From: Akkermansiaceae bacterium | Lineage (GTDB): Bacteria; Verrucomicrobiota; Verrucomicrobiia; Verrucomicrobiales; Akkermansiaceae | Assembly (NCBI GenBank): GCA_905182405.1 | Contig: CAJJBQ010000001.1 | Coordinates: forward strand, 992,001-1,056,000 | Direction: 5' to 3' | DNA: 64,000 nt | Part shown: positions 49,124 to 57,119 of the stretch, one piece after another | Position numbering within the stretch: position 1 is the first letter of the stretch | Layout: every line of letters starts with the position of its first letter | Notes under the pieces: generated by a model | Told to the model about the DNA's origin: nothing | Seen by the model: the letters and a program-made list of their open reading frames with translations, nothing else | Databases searched by the model: none | Translations under genes and position numbers: made by a program

Positions 49124-49539
49124 TTCCCCTGCACCATGATGGTGATCATGCGGGTGTGGGGCTGGTCCCGATGCTCAAAGAGGAAAAGGCCCTGCCAGGT
49201 CCCGAGGGTCATTTGTCCACTGATAATCGGGATCACTTCGCTGGTGCGGGTGAGGACCATACGGATATGGGAAGGCATGTCATCGGGGCCCTCGTCGGTG
49301 TGGATGAAATAGGGGGTATCCTCAGGGACAAGGTGGTCGAAGAAGTTCTCGAGGTCCGTGCGCGCACTTGGATCCGCATTTTCCATGATCACCAGACTGG
49401 CGCTGGTGTGCTGGACGAAGATGGTCACCGTGCCTGTTTCGATCCCGGACTCGGAAACGACGGACGCGACTTGTCGGGAAATCTCGTAGGTTCCCTTTCC
49501 CGAAGTGCGGACCGAGAAGCTGGCCGGATGATTTGCCAC
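49120..49539 (-). CDS. yjbQ: YjbQ/UPF0047 family protein
   Basis: 139 residues covering the complete family fold. The diagnostic pattern is GTVTIFVQHTSASLVIMENADPS, followed by SHIRMVLTRTSEVIPIISGQMTLGTWQGLFLFEHR. Homologues have thiamine-phosphate synthase side activity in genetic tests; the true role is unsettled. Last gene of the minus-strand cluster, 14 bases after the PDZ gene. Confidence 0.93.
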   Translation of the reverse strand: MANHPASFSVRTSGKGTYEISRQVASVVSESGIETGTVTIFVQHTSASLVIMENADPSARTDLENFFDHLVPEDTPYFIHTDEGPDDMPSHIRMVLTRTSEVIPIISGQMTLGTWQGLFLFEHRDQPHTRMITIMVQGN

Positions 49540-49553
49540 GATTCGAGAAGGGC

Positions 49554-50432
49554 TTATTCTCCGCTCTTTGGCACCGCAGAATAGCCAGGGTGAGCCAAGG
49601 GAGTGATTTTAAGATCGAGAAGTTGCGTGCCGCGGAGGACACGCAGGTTGGTTTCTTGACCTGGAAGGAGATAGTAAAATGCGTTGATCGCGGAGGAGTA
49701 GGTCGTGATGGACCATTCACCGAGGCTGATAAGAATATCACCTTTTTTCAGTCCGACCTTAGCGGAGGGAGATTCAGGGCGAATGCCCTCCACGGCGGGA
49801 ATGGGATTCAAGTGGTCAAGATGCAGGCCAAGCCAGCAGCGCCTCAGGGACTTATTGGTCCGGTAGTCAGTGAGGTTCCGTTTGATAGCCTCGATGGGGA
49901 GGGCATAGACGCCATTGCCAAAATCGGGCGTCGGTTGGTGAGCGATTGCCACCAAATCTCCTACTTCATTGTAGAGAGGTTGACCCGGTTTTGGAAGAGC
50001 AGCACTGCAGTGGACGCGAAGGAAGCTGAGTGGTAATTGGCGCTCGTGAAAGGAAGTCTCCCAGCTCACAACGCGGCAGATCGCTCCGGACTTGTTCGGC
50101 TTCCAGTAAAGTGCGCTGCCAGGCTCTAGCTTTTTGGAAGAGCCCAAGGCCGGAATTTTTTGAACGATCGGCCCCTTGAGAATGGTGCAGCGGGACTGGG
50201 GGTCCTGCGCGATTAGAGAAAATGCGAGATTGTTTGCGCTTGCCTTAGAGGCATCGGCTCCCACGATTCCTACGGTGACGTAGTGGCCCTTGGTATCGAC
50301 GGGCAGGGCAATGACCTGGCTATCAGGGCCTCCTTCTTTTTCCGGGGGGAGAGTGAGGGTGATTCGAGCGAAGGAGGCTTGAGAGAAAAGGGCAGCGACC
50401 ATGAGGCCGCGGCAAAATTTGGAGAAGGTCAT
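49554..50432 (-). CDS. Secreted trypsin-fold pseudo-protease with PDZ domain
   Basis: 292 residues. Signal peptide (MVAALFSQASFA), a DegP/S-like beta-barrel region (about 25-190) and a PDZ domain (about 200-280: WLGLHLDHLNPIPAVEGI, SAKVGLKKGDILISLGEWS). Where active proteases have GNSGGPL, this protein has PKPGQPLYNEVGDLVAIA, so the catalytic serine is missing and no catalytic His-Asp pair is evident. It likely binds rather than cleaves. Situated directly downstream of a membrane protein and an ECF sigma factor, it may act in envelope-stress signalling (inference). Confidence 0.75.
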   Translation of the reverse strand: MTFSKFCRGLMVAALFSQASFARITLTLPPEKEGGPDSQVIALPVDTKGHYVTVGIVGADASKASANNLAFSLIAQDPQSRCTILKGPIVQKIPALGSSKKLEPGSALYWKPNKSGAICRVVSWETSFHERQLPLSFLRVHCSAALPKPGQPLYNEVGDLVAIAHQPTPDFGNGVYALPIEAIKRNLTDYRTNKSLRRCWLGLHLDHLNPIPAVEGIRPESPSAKVGLKKGDILISLGEWSITTYSSAINAFYYLLPGQETNLRVLRGTQLLDLKITPLAHPGYSAVPKSGE

Positions 50433-50447
50433 GAATGAAAAAGTAGA

Positions 50448-50834
50448 TTAGAATTCTCGCTTTGTGTCCTGTCGAGAGCGGAAGTTGCTGCCATCTTCAA
50501 AATCGACAGCAGGGAGAGGCTCTGCAGAATCTCGCTCATAGGAGGCAGGTGCGATGTTTTGTTCAACTTCTGGTCCGGAAATCGAGGAATAAACAACAAA
50601 GGTAATAGTCAGAGTCACGTAAGCGACCCCTGCACCAGCGACCCATTTGATAGAGCCCAGCTCGCGAAACCATGTGCCGACGCGTTCACTGAGGAGGCTG
50701 AGGGACGATTTCTTAAGAAGCTCCTGGCGTTGGCGTTGCTGGAACTCTTTGAGGAAGTCTTCGAAATATCCATCGCGGGGAGTCTCATAGCGCTTCAAGC
50801 TGATGACTTTTCGGATCTGGTCTGTGTTATTCAC
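50448..50834 (-). CDS. Membrane protein downstream of the sigma factor (possible anti-sigma factor)
   Basis: 128 residues. A cytoplasmic N-terminal part of about 60 residues (SLKRYETPRDGYFEDFLKEF followed by QQRQRQELL), one membrane helix (AGAGVAYVTLTITFVVYSS, about 65-85) and a periplasmic tail. The layout fits a membrane anti-sigma factor, but the known zinc anti-sigma motif (HxxxCxxC) is absent. Located 48 bases after the ECF sigma gene and 15 before the PDZ gene. Confidence 0.65.
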   Translation of the reverse strand: MNNTDQIRKVISLKRYETPRDGYFEDFLKEFQQRQRQELLKKSSLSLLSERVGTWFRELGSIKWVAGAGVAYVTLTITFVVYSSISGPEVEQNIAPASYERDSAEPLPAVDFEDGSNFRSRQDTKREF

Positions 50835-50882
50835 GATAAAGCTATTTATTTCTCTTAAAATTCAAGGGAAACCATGAAGATC

Positions 50883-51470
50883 TTAGCGAACATACTCCTG
50901 CAAGTGGCCCTGCAGCTGTTTGTGTGCGTAAAACAATCTGGAGCGAACTGTCCCCTCCGTCACGCCAAGAATTCTGCTGATTTCAGCGTGGGGAACTCCT
51001 TGAATGTCGAACATGGTAACAACTGCTCTGTGGTCTTCTGACAGCGCCTGTAGCGCTTCGTTCATTTTTTTTTGAAGTTCATTGACGTTGCTTTGGTGGC
51101 GTGGGTTGGAAGCATGTCCCAAATCGACCATAGCGTCGTTGTTTTGAATGCCTGAATCCACGTTATCAAGGCTCAAAGCGCTCCGCCGTTTCCTCTTTTT
51201 TAGGAAATTGAGAGTCATGTTGGTCGAGATGGAATAAATCCAAGTATAAAAGGTCGATTTTCCACGAAATCGCTTCAGTGAGCGGTAGGCTTTTGCAAAG
51301 ATATCCTGCAAAAGGTCGTGAGTATCCTCCTTGTTCGCCGTCATGTGGTAGACCATGCCGTAGAGTTTGGGGGAATACTTGACGACGAGGTCATCGAATG
51401 CACGCGTGTTCCCGTCCTGTGCGCGGCGGACGAGTTCGTGATCGGGGTCGGTTTTTTCTTCTTGGGACAT
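50883..51470 (-). CDS. ECF RNA polymerase sigma factor
   Basis: 195 residues. Region 2 is seen in KEDTHDLLQDIFAKAYRSLKR and the following FYTWIYSISTNMTLNFLKKR, region 4 in HAEISRILGVTEGTVRSRLF followed by YAHKQL. It belongs to the sigma-70 extracytoplasmic-function group near RpoE/SigW. ATG 51470 (MSQEEKTDP) is chosen; the longer frame to 51614 would overlap folB and adds non-family sequence. Target promoters unknown; self-regulation is likely, as for most ECF factors. Confidence 0.93.
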   Translation of the reverse strand: MSQEEKTDPDHELVRRAQDGNTRAFDDLVVKYSPKLYGMVYHMTANKEDTHDLLQDIFAKAYRSLKRFRGKSTFYTWIYSISTNMTLNFLKKRKRRSALSLDNVDSGIQNNDAMVDLGHASNPRHQSNVNELQKKMNEALQALSEDHRAVVTMFDIQGVPHAEISRILGVTEGTVRSRLFYAHKQLQGHLQEYVR

Positions 51471-51552
51471 GGGTGGGGCGAACCGGGAAAACGGATGGCA
51501 GGGGAAATTCTCCGTCGCTCGTAGATGAGAGACACGTGAATTGCTGACTTGT

Positions 51553-51897
51553 TCAATTTGTGCGTTCAATGATGACGCCGACCCAATCGGTCTCGGGTAG
51601 GATGCGCTTATCAAGTTCCACGCGGACTCGATCTACCGGGAATGAAGAAAGGATGTGGGAGGCGATATCTTGGGCGAGAGTTTCGATGAGTTTACGCTCG
51701 CCGCTTGCCGCCAGCGCACGCACCTGATCCGCTACTTCCTTGTAGTCCACGGTGCCTTCAATCACATCGCTCTTCGGAAATGGCGGGACTTGTAAAGTTA
51801 GATGGACTCTGAGGCTCTGAGGCTCGGCTCGTTCCTCGGCAGGAACTCCGATATGACAATCGAGTTGCAGGCCCTTGATGATGATTTGATCTCCCAC
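51553..51897 (-). CDS. folB: Dihydroneopterin aldolase
   Basis: 114 residues. The small T-fold enzyme of folate synthesis: IIIKGLQLDCHIGVPAEERAE start, TVDYKEVADQVRALAASGER near the centre, and the LIETLAQDIASHILSSFPVDRVRVELDK end. It cleaves dihydroneopterin to hydroxymethyl-dihydropterin and glycolaldehyde. It lies 9 bases after the HAD gene in the same operon. Confidence 0.92.
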   Translation of the reverse strand: MGDQIIIKGLQLDCHIGVPAEERAEPQSLRVHLTLQVPPFPKSDVIEGTVDYKEVADQVRALAASGERKLIETLAQDIASHILSSFPVDRVRVELDKRILPETDWVGVIIERTN

Positions 51898-51906
51898 GGG
51901 TTGAAG

Positions 51907-52542
51907 CTAAGCGCGGGTCGGCTGGGTCTCAAGCCATTCCCGGAAGGCAGTGAGATCGTGGAAAAGGTGAGTGGGCTCAGCCTTTTCGAGACGGACTTGG
52001 GGATCGTATCCCGTGGTCACCGCGACGGAGGCGATTCCTCCATGGTGGGCGGTATCGATATCGTGGACCATATCTCCAACAAAGGCGGTGCGAGAAGGAT
52101 CGAGGTCGTGGCGGGTTAGTATATCCCCAATCCGGTCGCGCTTATCGATGACCCCGGCATAGATTTCTTCAAAGAAATGGTTCATTTTTAGCTCCTTAGC
52201 TTGTTTAGCAAAGATGCTTGCGTCCATGCTCGAGAGGACAATGCAGCGAATTTTCTGTCCCGCGCACCACTCCATCATCTCACGGGCGTGAGGAAGGACG
52301 GTGACCTGCTCTGGCGATTGATGGAAAGCGGAGCGAAAGGTGTCCTCGAGGCTGGCGATTGGGACTCCGGGGAGAACTTCTTCGTAAAACTCGGGATAGG
52401 GGAGGCGAAAGCGATCGCGGAATTCCGAGAGCTCCATCGCGAGAGCCCCATTTTCTTCAAGCACCGCATTGGTGGCGAAGAGGGTGGGAGGGAGGTCGTT
52501 GACCAGTGTGCCGGACCAATCGAAGAGGAGATTCTGATACAT
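51907..52542 (-). CDS. HAD-family phosphatase (Gph-like)
   Basis: 211 residues. Motif I LLFDWSGTLVNDLPPT, motif II CIVLSSMDASIFA, and motif IV AFVGDMVHDIDTAHHGGI. In motif I the second Asp is replaced by Ser (DWSGT), unusual for phosphoglycolate phosphatases and typical of some HAD branches. Substrate unknown. Part of the ferredoxin-DUF721-HAD-folB operon. Confidence 0.85.
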   Translation of the reverse strand: MYQNLLFDWSGTLVNDLPPTLFATNAVLEENGALAMELSEFRDRFRLPYPEFYEEVLPGVPIASLEDTFRSAFHQSPEQVTVLPHAREMMEWCAGQKIRCIVLSSMDASIFAKQAKELKMNHFFEEIYAGVIDKRDRIGDILTRHDLDPSRTAFVGDMVHDIDTAHHGGIASVAVTTGYDPQVRLEKAEPTHLFHDLTAFREWLETQPTRA

Positions 52543-52550
52543 AAGTGATG

Positions 52551-52937
52551 TTACCCGAGCGTCATTCTGAGCTTGGTGATGTTTTCTTCGCCGAGCTCCG
52601 ACTGGAGTTTGCGCAGAAGTTGCGGCTTGAGCTGCTCGAGGTGAAAACGCATCGCAGGTTGCAGAACTTTGAGCGTGAGGCAGCCCTTTCGGAGGGAAAC
52701 AGGTTCAGTCTGGCTGGCAATAGCGTCTCCGGCGAGGGATTTCCAAGCTTCTTTGACGCGGTCCTCATCAAGTCCGCCACGCATGCCCACGCTCTCGAGG
52801 ATATCCTCAATGAAGGTAGAGGCATCAGAGACGTTCCGATTGAGATCAAGAGGAAAATGTCCCCCGATCCAGTCGCGCATGAAATGCGAACGGATTTTTT
52901 GCGGGCTGGCTTTTTTTCCCGAGCCCGACTTTCTCAT
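52551..52937 (-). CDS. DUF721/DciA-like protein
   Basis: 128 residues. The C-terminal KH-like segment (VKEAWKSLAGDAIASQTEPVS, GCLTLKVLQPAMRFHLEQLK) is typical of DUF721, the family that includes DciA, loader of the replicative helicase in bacteria lacking DnaC. Role in helicase loading is inferred. ATG 52937 avoids overlap with the ferredoxin gene, 10 bases upstream. Confidence 0.8.
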   Translation of the reverse strand: MRKSGSGKKASPQKIRSHFMRDWIGGHFPLDLNRNVSDASTFIEDILESVGMRGGLDEDRVKEAWKSLAGDAIASQTEPVSLRKGCLTLKVLQPAMRFHLEQLKPQLLRKLQSELGEENITKLRMTLG

Positions 52938-52947
52938 TTGGAGGCGG

Positions 52948-53181
52948 CTATTCGCCGTCGTCGCCGATCGCCTCAACAGGGCAACCTTCCATGGCTTCGA
53001 CGCATTGTTCTATTTCCTCTTCGGTCTCCGGTTGCTTGAAGACGTAGGAATACCCTTCATCATCAGAACGTTGGTAGTTAAGAGGGGCGGTTTCACGGCA
53101 GAGATCACAATCGATGCACTGGGAATCGACGTAATATTTGCCTCCTACATTCTCCGGATTTTTGTCTTCGAGATCAGCCAT
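52948..53181 (-). CDS. 4Fe-4S ferredoxin
   Basis: 77 residues from ATG 53181. Cluster ligands CIDCDLC (near residues 22-28) with the fourth Cys in EGCPVEAIG. The acidic insert EEIEQCVEAMEG and length are those of single-cluster 4Fe-4S ferredoxins of the Fer type, small electron carriers. The preceding frame up to 53316 is not ferredoxin-like. It heads the minus-strand operon, 119 bases from a divergent gene. Confidence 0.9.
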   Translation of the reverse strand: MADLEDKNPENVGGKYYVDSQCIDCDLCRETAPLNYQRSDDEGYSYVFKQPETEEEIEQCVEAMEGCPVEAIGDDGE

Positions 53182-53300
53182 GGTGGTAGGACCAAAAAAA
53201 TCGCCCAGAGAGGCCCAAGATGCAAACTCTTTTTCCCCGCCCTTTCGCGCTTTGCAAGGTGACCTCTCCTCTGTTAGTTGTCTCTCGCACCCAGAAGATA

Positions 53301-54194
53301 ATGAAACCTGATTCAAATACCGAAGCTGAAGACGATTATTGGGATCTTGGCGACGAGGAAAAAGTTCCGCTCGTTCCTGCGTCTCGCGCTGATAAGAGCG
53401 CCGAATCGAGCAAAGTCTCCTTCGGGCAGGACGGAGAATTTGAGGGCTCGGGCGAGGAGAATGAGCCAGAAGACGAGAAGGTTGATGATTCTTCCGAGAA
53501 CGAGAAGGTTGATGATTCTTCCGAGAACGAGGTGGTTAAAGACGCTTCCGGGGACAAGAACGAAGAGGTGTCCGACCTAGCGGGTGAAAACCAAGGAGGA
53601 ATTATAAGCTACCTGGTAAACGCCGTTTCCTGCCTCTCTACTGTGGAAAAAGTGTCTCTCCTTTCGGTGTTGATCATTCTTTTCGGAGCCGCTTCTTGGG
53701 GGGTTTCCAGCTATTACGAGAACGCTCCTGAGCCAGAATTGGTTCTCTTCGATGAAGATTTCCCCATCGAAGGCATCTATGCTGCAGTCGCCGAAATCGA
53801 AACCTATTGGCGCAAGCCGGTCCGGACGGGTGAGGACGCTGACCACGGGGTCCAGCTCAAAGCCCGTTTGATTCCTTGTGCTCGGATTAAATTGACCGGA
53901 TCGGGAACCGCCGCGCTCGCTGTCTCGTTTCGCAATAGTAAGCAAGAATTGATTGGTGACCCCATTTCCCTGGATGTCAAAAATGGCATGTTCAAAAAAA
54001 CGGGAAGTGCCGAAATTACCCTTACCTCGACTGCGGGCTTTGAGAATCCCTCAGAAATCAATGCGTATATCAACGAGGATATCGACCCTTGGTCGGTTCT
54101 CTTTGTTGAGGGTGCGCCTGGAACCAACCCTTCTTACAAAGAAGAAGATAATGAACTTGCTAAGGTCCGTATTTCAAACGTCAACCGTGACTAA
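53301..54194 (+). CDS. Single-pass membrane protein with acidic repeat region
   Basis: 297 residues. Highly acidic N-terminal half (about 1-105) with two copies of a nine-residue repeat (EKVDDSSEN). One membrane helix (VEKVSLLSVLIILFGAASWGVS, about 113-135) and then a beta-rich periplasmic domain (about 150-295: LKARLIPCARIKLTGSGTAA, PISLDVKNGMFKKTGSAEIT). No family recognised. Divergent from the ferredoxin operon and 12 bases before hemQ, so likely co-transcribed with it. Confidence 0.65.
   Translation: MKPDSNTEAEDDYWDLGDEEKVPLVPASRADKSAESSKVSFGQDGEFEGSGEENEPEDEKVDDSSENEKVDDSSENEVVKDASGDKNEEVSDLAGENQGGIISYLVNAVSCLSTVEKVSLLSVLIILFGAASWGVSSYYENAPEPELVLFDEDFPIEGIYAAVAEIETYWRKPVRTGEDADHGVQLKARLIPCARIKLTGSGTAALAVSFRNSKQELIGDPISLDVKNGMFKKTGSAEITLTSTAGFENPSEINAYINEDIDPWSVLFVEGAPGTNPSYKEEDNELAKVRISNVNRD
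53475..53528 (+). repeat. Two tandem 27-bp repeats
   Basis: The unit beginning GAGAAGGTTGATGATTC occurs twice without a gap and without mismatch, inside the acidic region of the membrane protein gene. It encodes EKVDDSSEN twice and keeps the frame. Confidence 0.95.
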
Positions 54195-54206
54195 CTACTA
54201 AACAAC

Positions 54207-55037
54207 ATGTCTGAAGCTCCTGCTCCTCTCGTGCCGCTTGAAGGCTGGCACGTCCTCCACCTATTTTATCAAATCGACCACGGTCAATGGAATCTCCTCT
54301 CAGGGGCCGAACAACGTGAGGCCAAGACGCGACTCACTGAGCTTGTCCAAGAGATCCGTTCTCATCCTGACACCCAACTTCTGATCTTCTCTATCGCCAC
54401 GCCCAAGGCGGACATTGGATTCATGCTTCTTACTCCCGATTTGCATGATGCCACCTACTTCGAAAAGCGGCTCACCCTCTCTCTTGGAGTCGATGTCCTT
54501 GCGCCGAGTTATTCCTACCTCTCGCAAACCGAGCGCTCGGAATACACCACTTCTCGTGAGGTGTATGGCAAAGACACCCTCGTGGATGAAGAAGGGATGA
54601 TCGAGGGCACTCCCGAATTTGAGGAAAAGCTCAATGAGTTCGACGAGCGTATGAAGCACTACCTCAAACATCGCATGTATCCAGTTCTTCCGGATTGGCC
54701 CGCTATTTGCTTCTACCCAATGTCGAAGCGGCGTGCCTCACACGATGACTACAACTGGTATTCGCTCCCATTTGAAAAGCGTGCTCAGCTCATGAAAGGG
54801 CACGCCAAGACAGGGCGGAAATATTCCGGCAAGATTCTCCAACTCATCTCTGGTTCCACTGGACTCGATGAGCACGAATGGGGTGTCACCCTGCTCGCGC
54901 ATGACACCTACCAAATCAAATCCATCGTCTACGAAATGCGCTTCGATGAAGTCTCTGCCCGCTACGCCGAGTTTGGGGATTTCTACATCGGGATGCAACT
55001 TCCTCTCGACGAACTGTTCACCGTGGTGTGTCTTTAG
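54207..55037 (+). CDS. hemQ: Coproheme decarboxylase (chlorite dismutase family)
   Basis: 276 residues. The HemQ pattern is clear: WHVLHLFYQIDHGQWN, LSQTERSEYTTSREVYG, KRRASHDDYNWYSLPFEKR, then MKGHAKTGRKYSGKILQLIS with the axial histidine and GLDEHEWGVTLLAHD. HemQ decarboxylates coproheme III to heme b in the coproporphyrin-dependent pathway. Length and lack of a chlorite-specific arginine context favour HemQ over true chlorite dismutase. Confidence 0.9.
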   Translation: MSEAPAPLVPLEGWHVLHLFYQIDHGQWNLLSGAEQREAKTRLTELVQEIRSHPDTQLLIFSIATPKADIGFMLLTPDLHDATYFEKRLTLSLGVDVLAPSYSYLSQTERSEYTTSREVYGKDTLVDEEGMIEGTPEFEEKLNEFDERMKHYLKHRMYPVLPDWPAICFYPMSKRRASHDDYNWYSLPFEKRAQLMKGHAKTGRKYSGKILQLISGSTGLDEHEWGVTLLAHDTYQIKSIVYEMRFDEVSARYAEFGDFYIGMQLPLDELFTVVCL

Positions 55038-55040
55038 GTA

Positions 55041-55475
55041 ATGCGGTTCATTCTTCTGTTACTTGCCTGCGGCCTAACATCCTGTACCTCGAATTATCAC
55101 GTCGATTACCGAAAGGCGGTGCAGAACTTTAAACAAGGAGACCGTCCTACAGGTCCTTGGAAGGGGGCTTGGAAAAGCGAGGTGAATGGGCACAAGGGCC
55201 CGCTTTGGTGTCTTGTCACGCAAGATCCCAAGGAACCTGATACTTGGACCTTCCGCTACCGTGCAGGCTGGGGAGTTCTCCAATTTGGCGACTACAAGCA
55301 TCCTGTCAAAACTACCCTTCAAGCGGACCATTCCCTTCCCGTGGATGATAAAATGGAGCTGCCAAACAATTACGGCACGTATGCCGTGAGGGGCAAACTC
55401 ACTCCCAAGGAATTCAAGTTCCGCTTTGAAGGAAACGGGGACAAGGGGACGATGACCCTTGCCCGTCCCAAGTGA
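55041..55475 (+). CDS. Hypothetical lipoprotein
   Basis: 144 residues. Signal peptide with lipobox LTSC (Cys15) followed by TSNYHVDYRKAV. The mature part contains PTGPWKGAWKSEVNGHKGPL then WCLVTQDPKEPDTWTFRYRAGWG, a lipocalin-like beta-rich pattern. No family recognised. It follows hemQ by 3 bases. Confidence 0.75.
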   Translation: MRFILLLLACGLTSCTSNYHVDYRKAVQNFKQGDRPTGPWKGAWKSEVNGHKGPLWCLVTQDPKEPDTWTFRYRAGWGVLQFGDYKHPVKTTLQADHSLPVDDKMELPNNYGTYAVRGKLTPKEFKFRFEGNGDKGTMTLARPK

Positions 55476-55485
55476 AATTTTTCCC

Positions 55486-56289
55486 ATGAACAAGCTCGAC
55501 GAAATTGTCGCCTACAAAAAGCAGGAGATCGAACATCTCATCCCTCTCACGAATAAGCTCAAAGCATCTGCGCTGATGCGCAATGACTTCGGTGGCTTTC
55601 GTTCTGCGCTTGAGCGCGGCGAAGGAAAACTAGGCGTCATTTCGGAGGTGAAGAAGGCCTCGCCGTCTGCCGGTGTTATCGATCCCAACTTCGATCCCGT
55701 CCGCCAAGCCCAGCGCTATATCGATGGCGGTGCATCCTGTATGTCCATCCTCACCGATGAGAAATTCTTCCAGGGGCACCTTTCTTATCTCACACAGATC
55801 TCCAAGATTTCTCCCATCCCGCTTCTTCGAAAGGATTTCACGGTCCATGAATGCCAGATCTACGAAGCGATTATTTCCGGGGCCGATGCGATTCTCCTCA
55901 TCGTGGCTTGTCTCGATGACGATCTCCTCAAGCATCTCTACGAAACGGCCAAGGACTTCCAACTCGACGTCCTCGTGGAAGTTCACGACCTCCCTGAAAT
56001 GGAGCGCGCCCTCGACCTCGGTGCTGATCTTATTGGGATCAACAACCGGAACCTCAAAACCTTCACCACGGATCTCACCACGACTGAATCCCTTGCAGAT
56101 GAGGTGCCGGCTGATGTTATTCTCGTCTCCGAATCTGGCCTGAAATCTCCTCAAGATGCTCAGCAGGTCCTCGATTACGGGGCCAATGCTGTCCTCATCG
56201 GCGAGGCCCTCATGCGCGCCGATAATCCCTCGCGTGAAATCGAAAAATACCTCGCCTTGGAGGCGAGCGTCTTAGAAGAGGGGCTTTGA
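55486..56289 (+). CDS. trpC: Indole-3-glycerol-phosphate synthase
   Basis: 267 residues of the (beta-alpha)8 enzyme. Strand motifs VISEVKKASPSAGVI, PLLRKDFTVHECQIYEA, LVEVHDLPEMERA, IGINNRNLKTF and LVSESGLKSP then AVLIGEALM are intact. It closes the indole ring in tryptophan synthesis. ATG 55486 is chosen; a longer in-frame ATG at 55459 overlaps the lipoprotein gene. No other trp gene nearby. Confidence 0.95.
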   Translation: MNKLDEIVAYKKQEIEHLIPLTNKLKASALMRNDFGGFRSALERGEGKLGVISEVKKASPSAGVIDPNFDPVRQAQRYIDGGASCMSILTDEKFFQGHLSYLTQISKISPIPLLRKDFTVHECQIYEAIISGADAILLIVACLDDDLLKHLYETAKDFQLDVLVEVHDLPEMERALDLGADLIGINNRNLKTFTTDLTTTESLADEVPADVILVSESGLKSPQDAQQVLDYGANAVLIGEALMRADNPSREIEKYLALEASVLEEGL

Positions 56290-56325
56290 TAATTTTTCCG
56301 CAATGGAGAAACTTGTCGGACAAAT

Positions 56326-57036
56326 ATGACCGTCCGAATTCTCCTCTCGCTCGCTCTCAGCCTTCCGGCTCTCGCCGATCATCACGAAGGCACCCACGAC
56401 TCCCGGCCAAACGTGCTCTGCATCATGTCGGACGACCATGCTGCGCATGGTATCTCCGCTTATGGAAGCCGCCTCGCCGAGATCGCTCCGACGCCCAATA
56501 TCGATCGTCTCGCCGAGGAAGGTGCTCTTTTTAAGAATGCCTTCTGCACCAACGCGATCTGCTCACCTTCTCGCGCCTGCGTTCTCACGGGGCAATATAA
56601 TCATACCAATGGGCCCTCGATCTCGCGGGCAGCGTCATTCCGGGGAAACAGACCCTAGCGATCGAATTCGGTAAAGCCGGCTACCATACCGCCATGATTG
56701 GGAAATGGCATCTCAAGGCCGAACCATCGGACTTCAATTACTACTCCGTCCTCGCTGGACAGGGTTCCTATTTCGATCCCGAGTTCCGCATCCGCGGTGA
56801 TAAGCCATGGAAAAAACACCATCAAATATAAGGGGGAACACTCCACCGATGTTATCACCGACATCACTCTCGACTGGCTCAAAGAAGGCTTGAATCAGGA
56901 AAAGCCCTTCTTCCTCATGCACCACTACAAAGCCCCGCATGACTACTTTCAGAATGCCCTGCGCTACGAAGACTACCTCAAGGAGGTGGATATACCCGAG
57001 CCCTCCTTGGGATCCGTCGTCGCTAGAGACCTTTGA
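56326..57036 (+). pseudogene. Type I sulfatase, frameshifted and truncated
   Basis: Signal peptide, then [21 protein letters not shown] and the formylglycine motif CSPSR in [21 protein letters not shown]. After that the reading must change frame twice: about 56610 (to [21 protein letters not shown]) and about 56815 (to STDVITDITLDWLKEGLNQE). The sequence ends at 57036, giving about 235 of the usual 450-500 residues, so the metal-binding C-terminal half is missing. It cannot work. An intrinsic terminator follows immediately. Confidence 0.9.
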
Positions 57037-57042
57037 GATTTT

Positions 57043-57082
57043 AACCGCCTCTCTGCATTCGTGCGGTGAGGCGGTTTTTTTA
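57043..57082 (+). terminator. Intrinsic terminator
   Basis: AACCGCCTC pairs with GAGGCGGTT (9 bp) around a 16-base loop, followed by seven T. It ends transcription after the sulfatase relic. Confidence 0.85.
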
Positions 57083-57119
57083 TTTCTTCCAGCGGAGCTC
57101 TGTTTGACACTTCGCCTCG

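Noticed and set aside
51470..51614. Longer N-terminus for the ECF sigma factor
   Set aside because: The extra 48 residues do not match the family and overlap folB.
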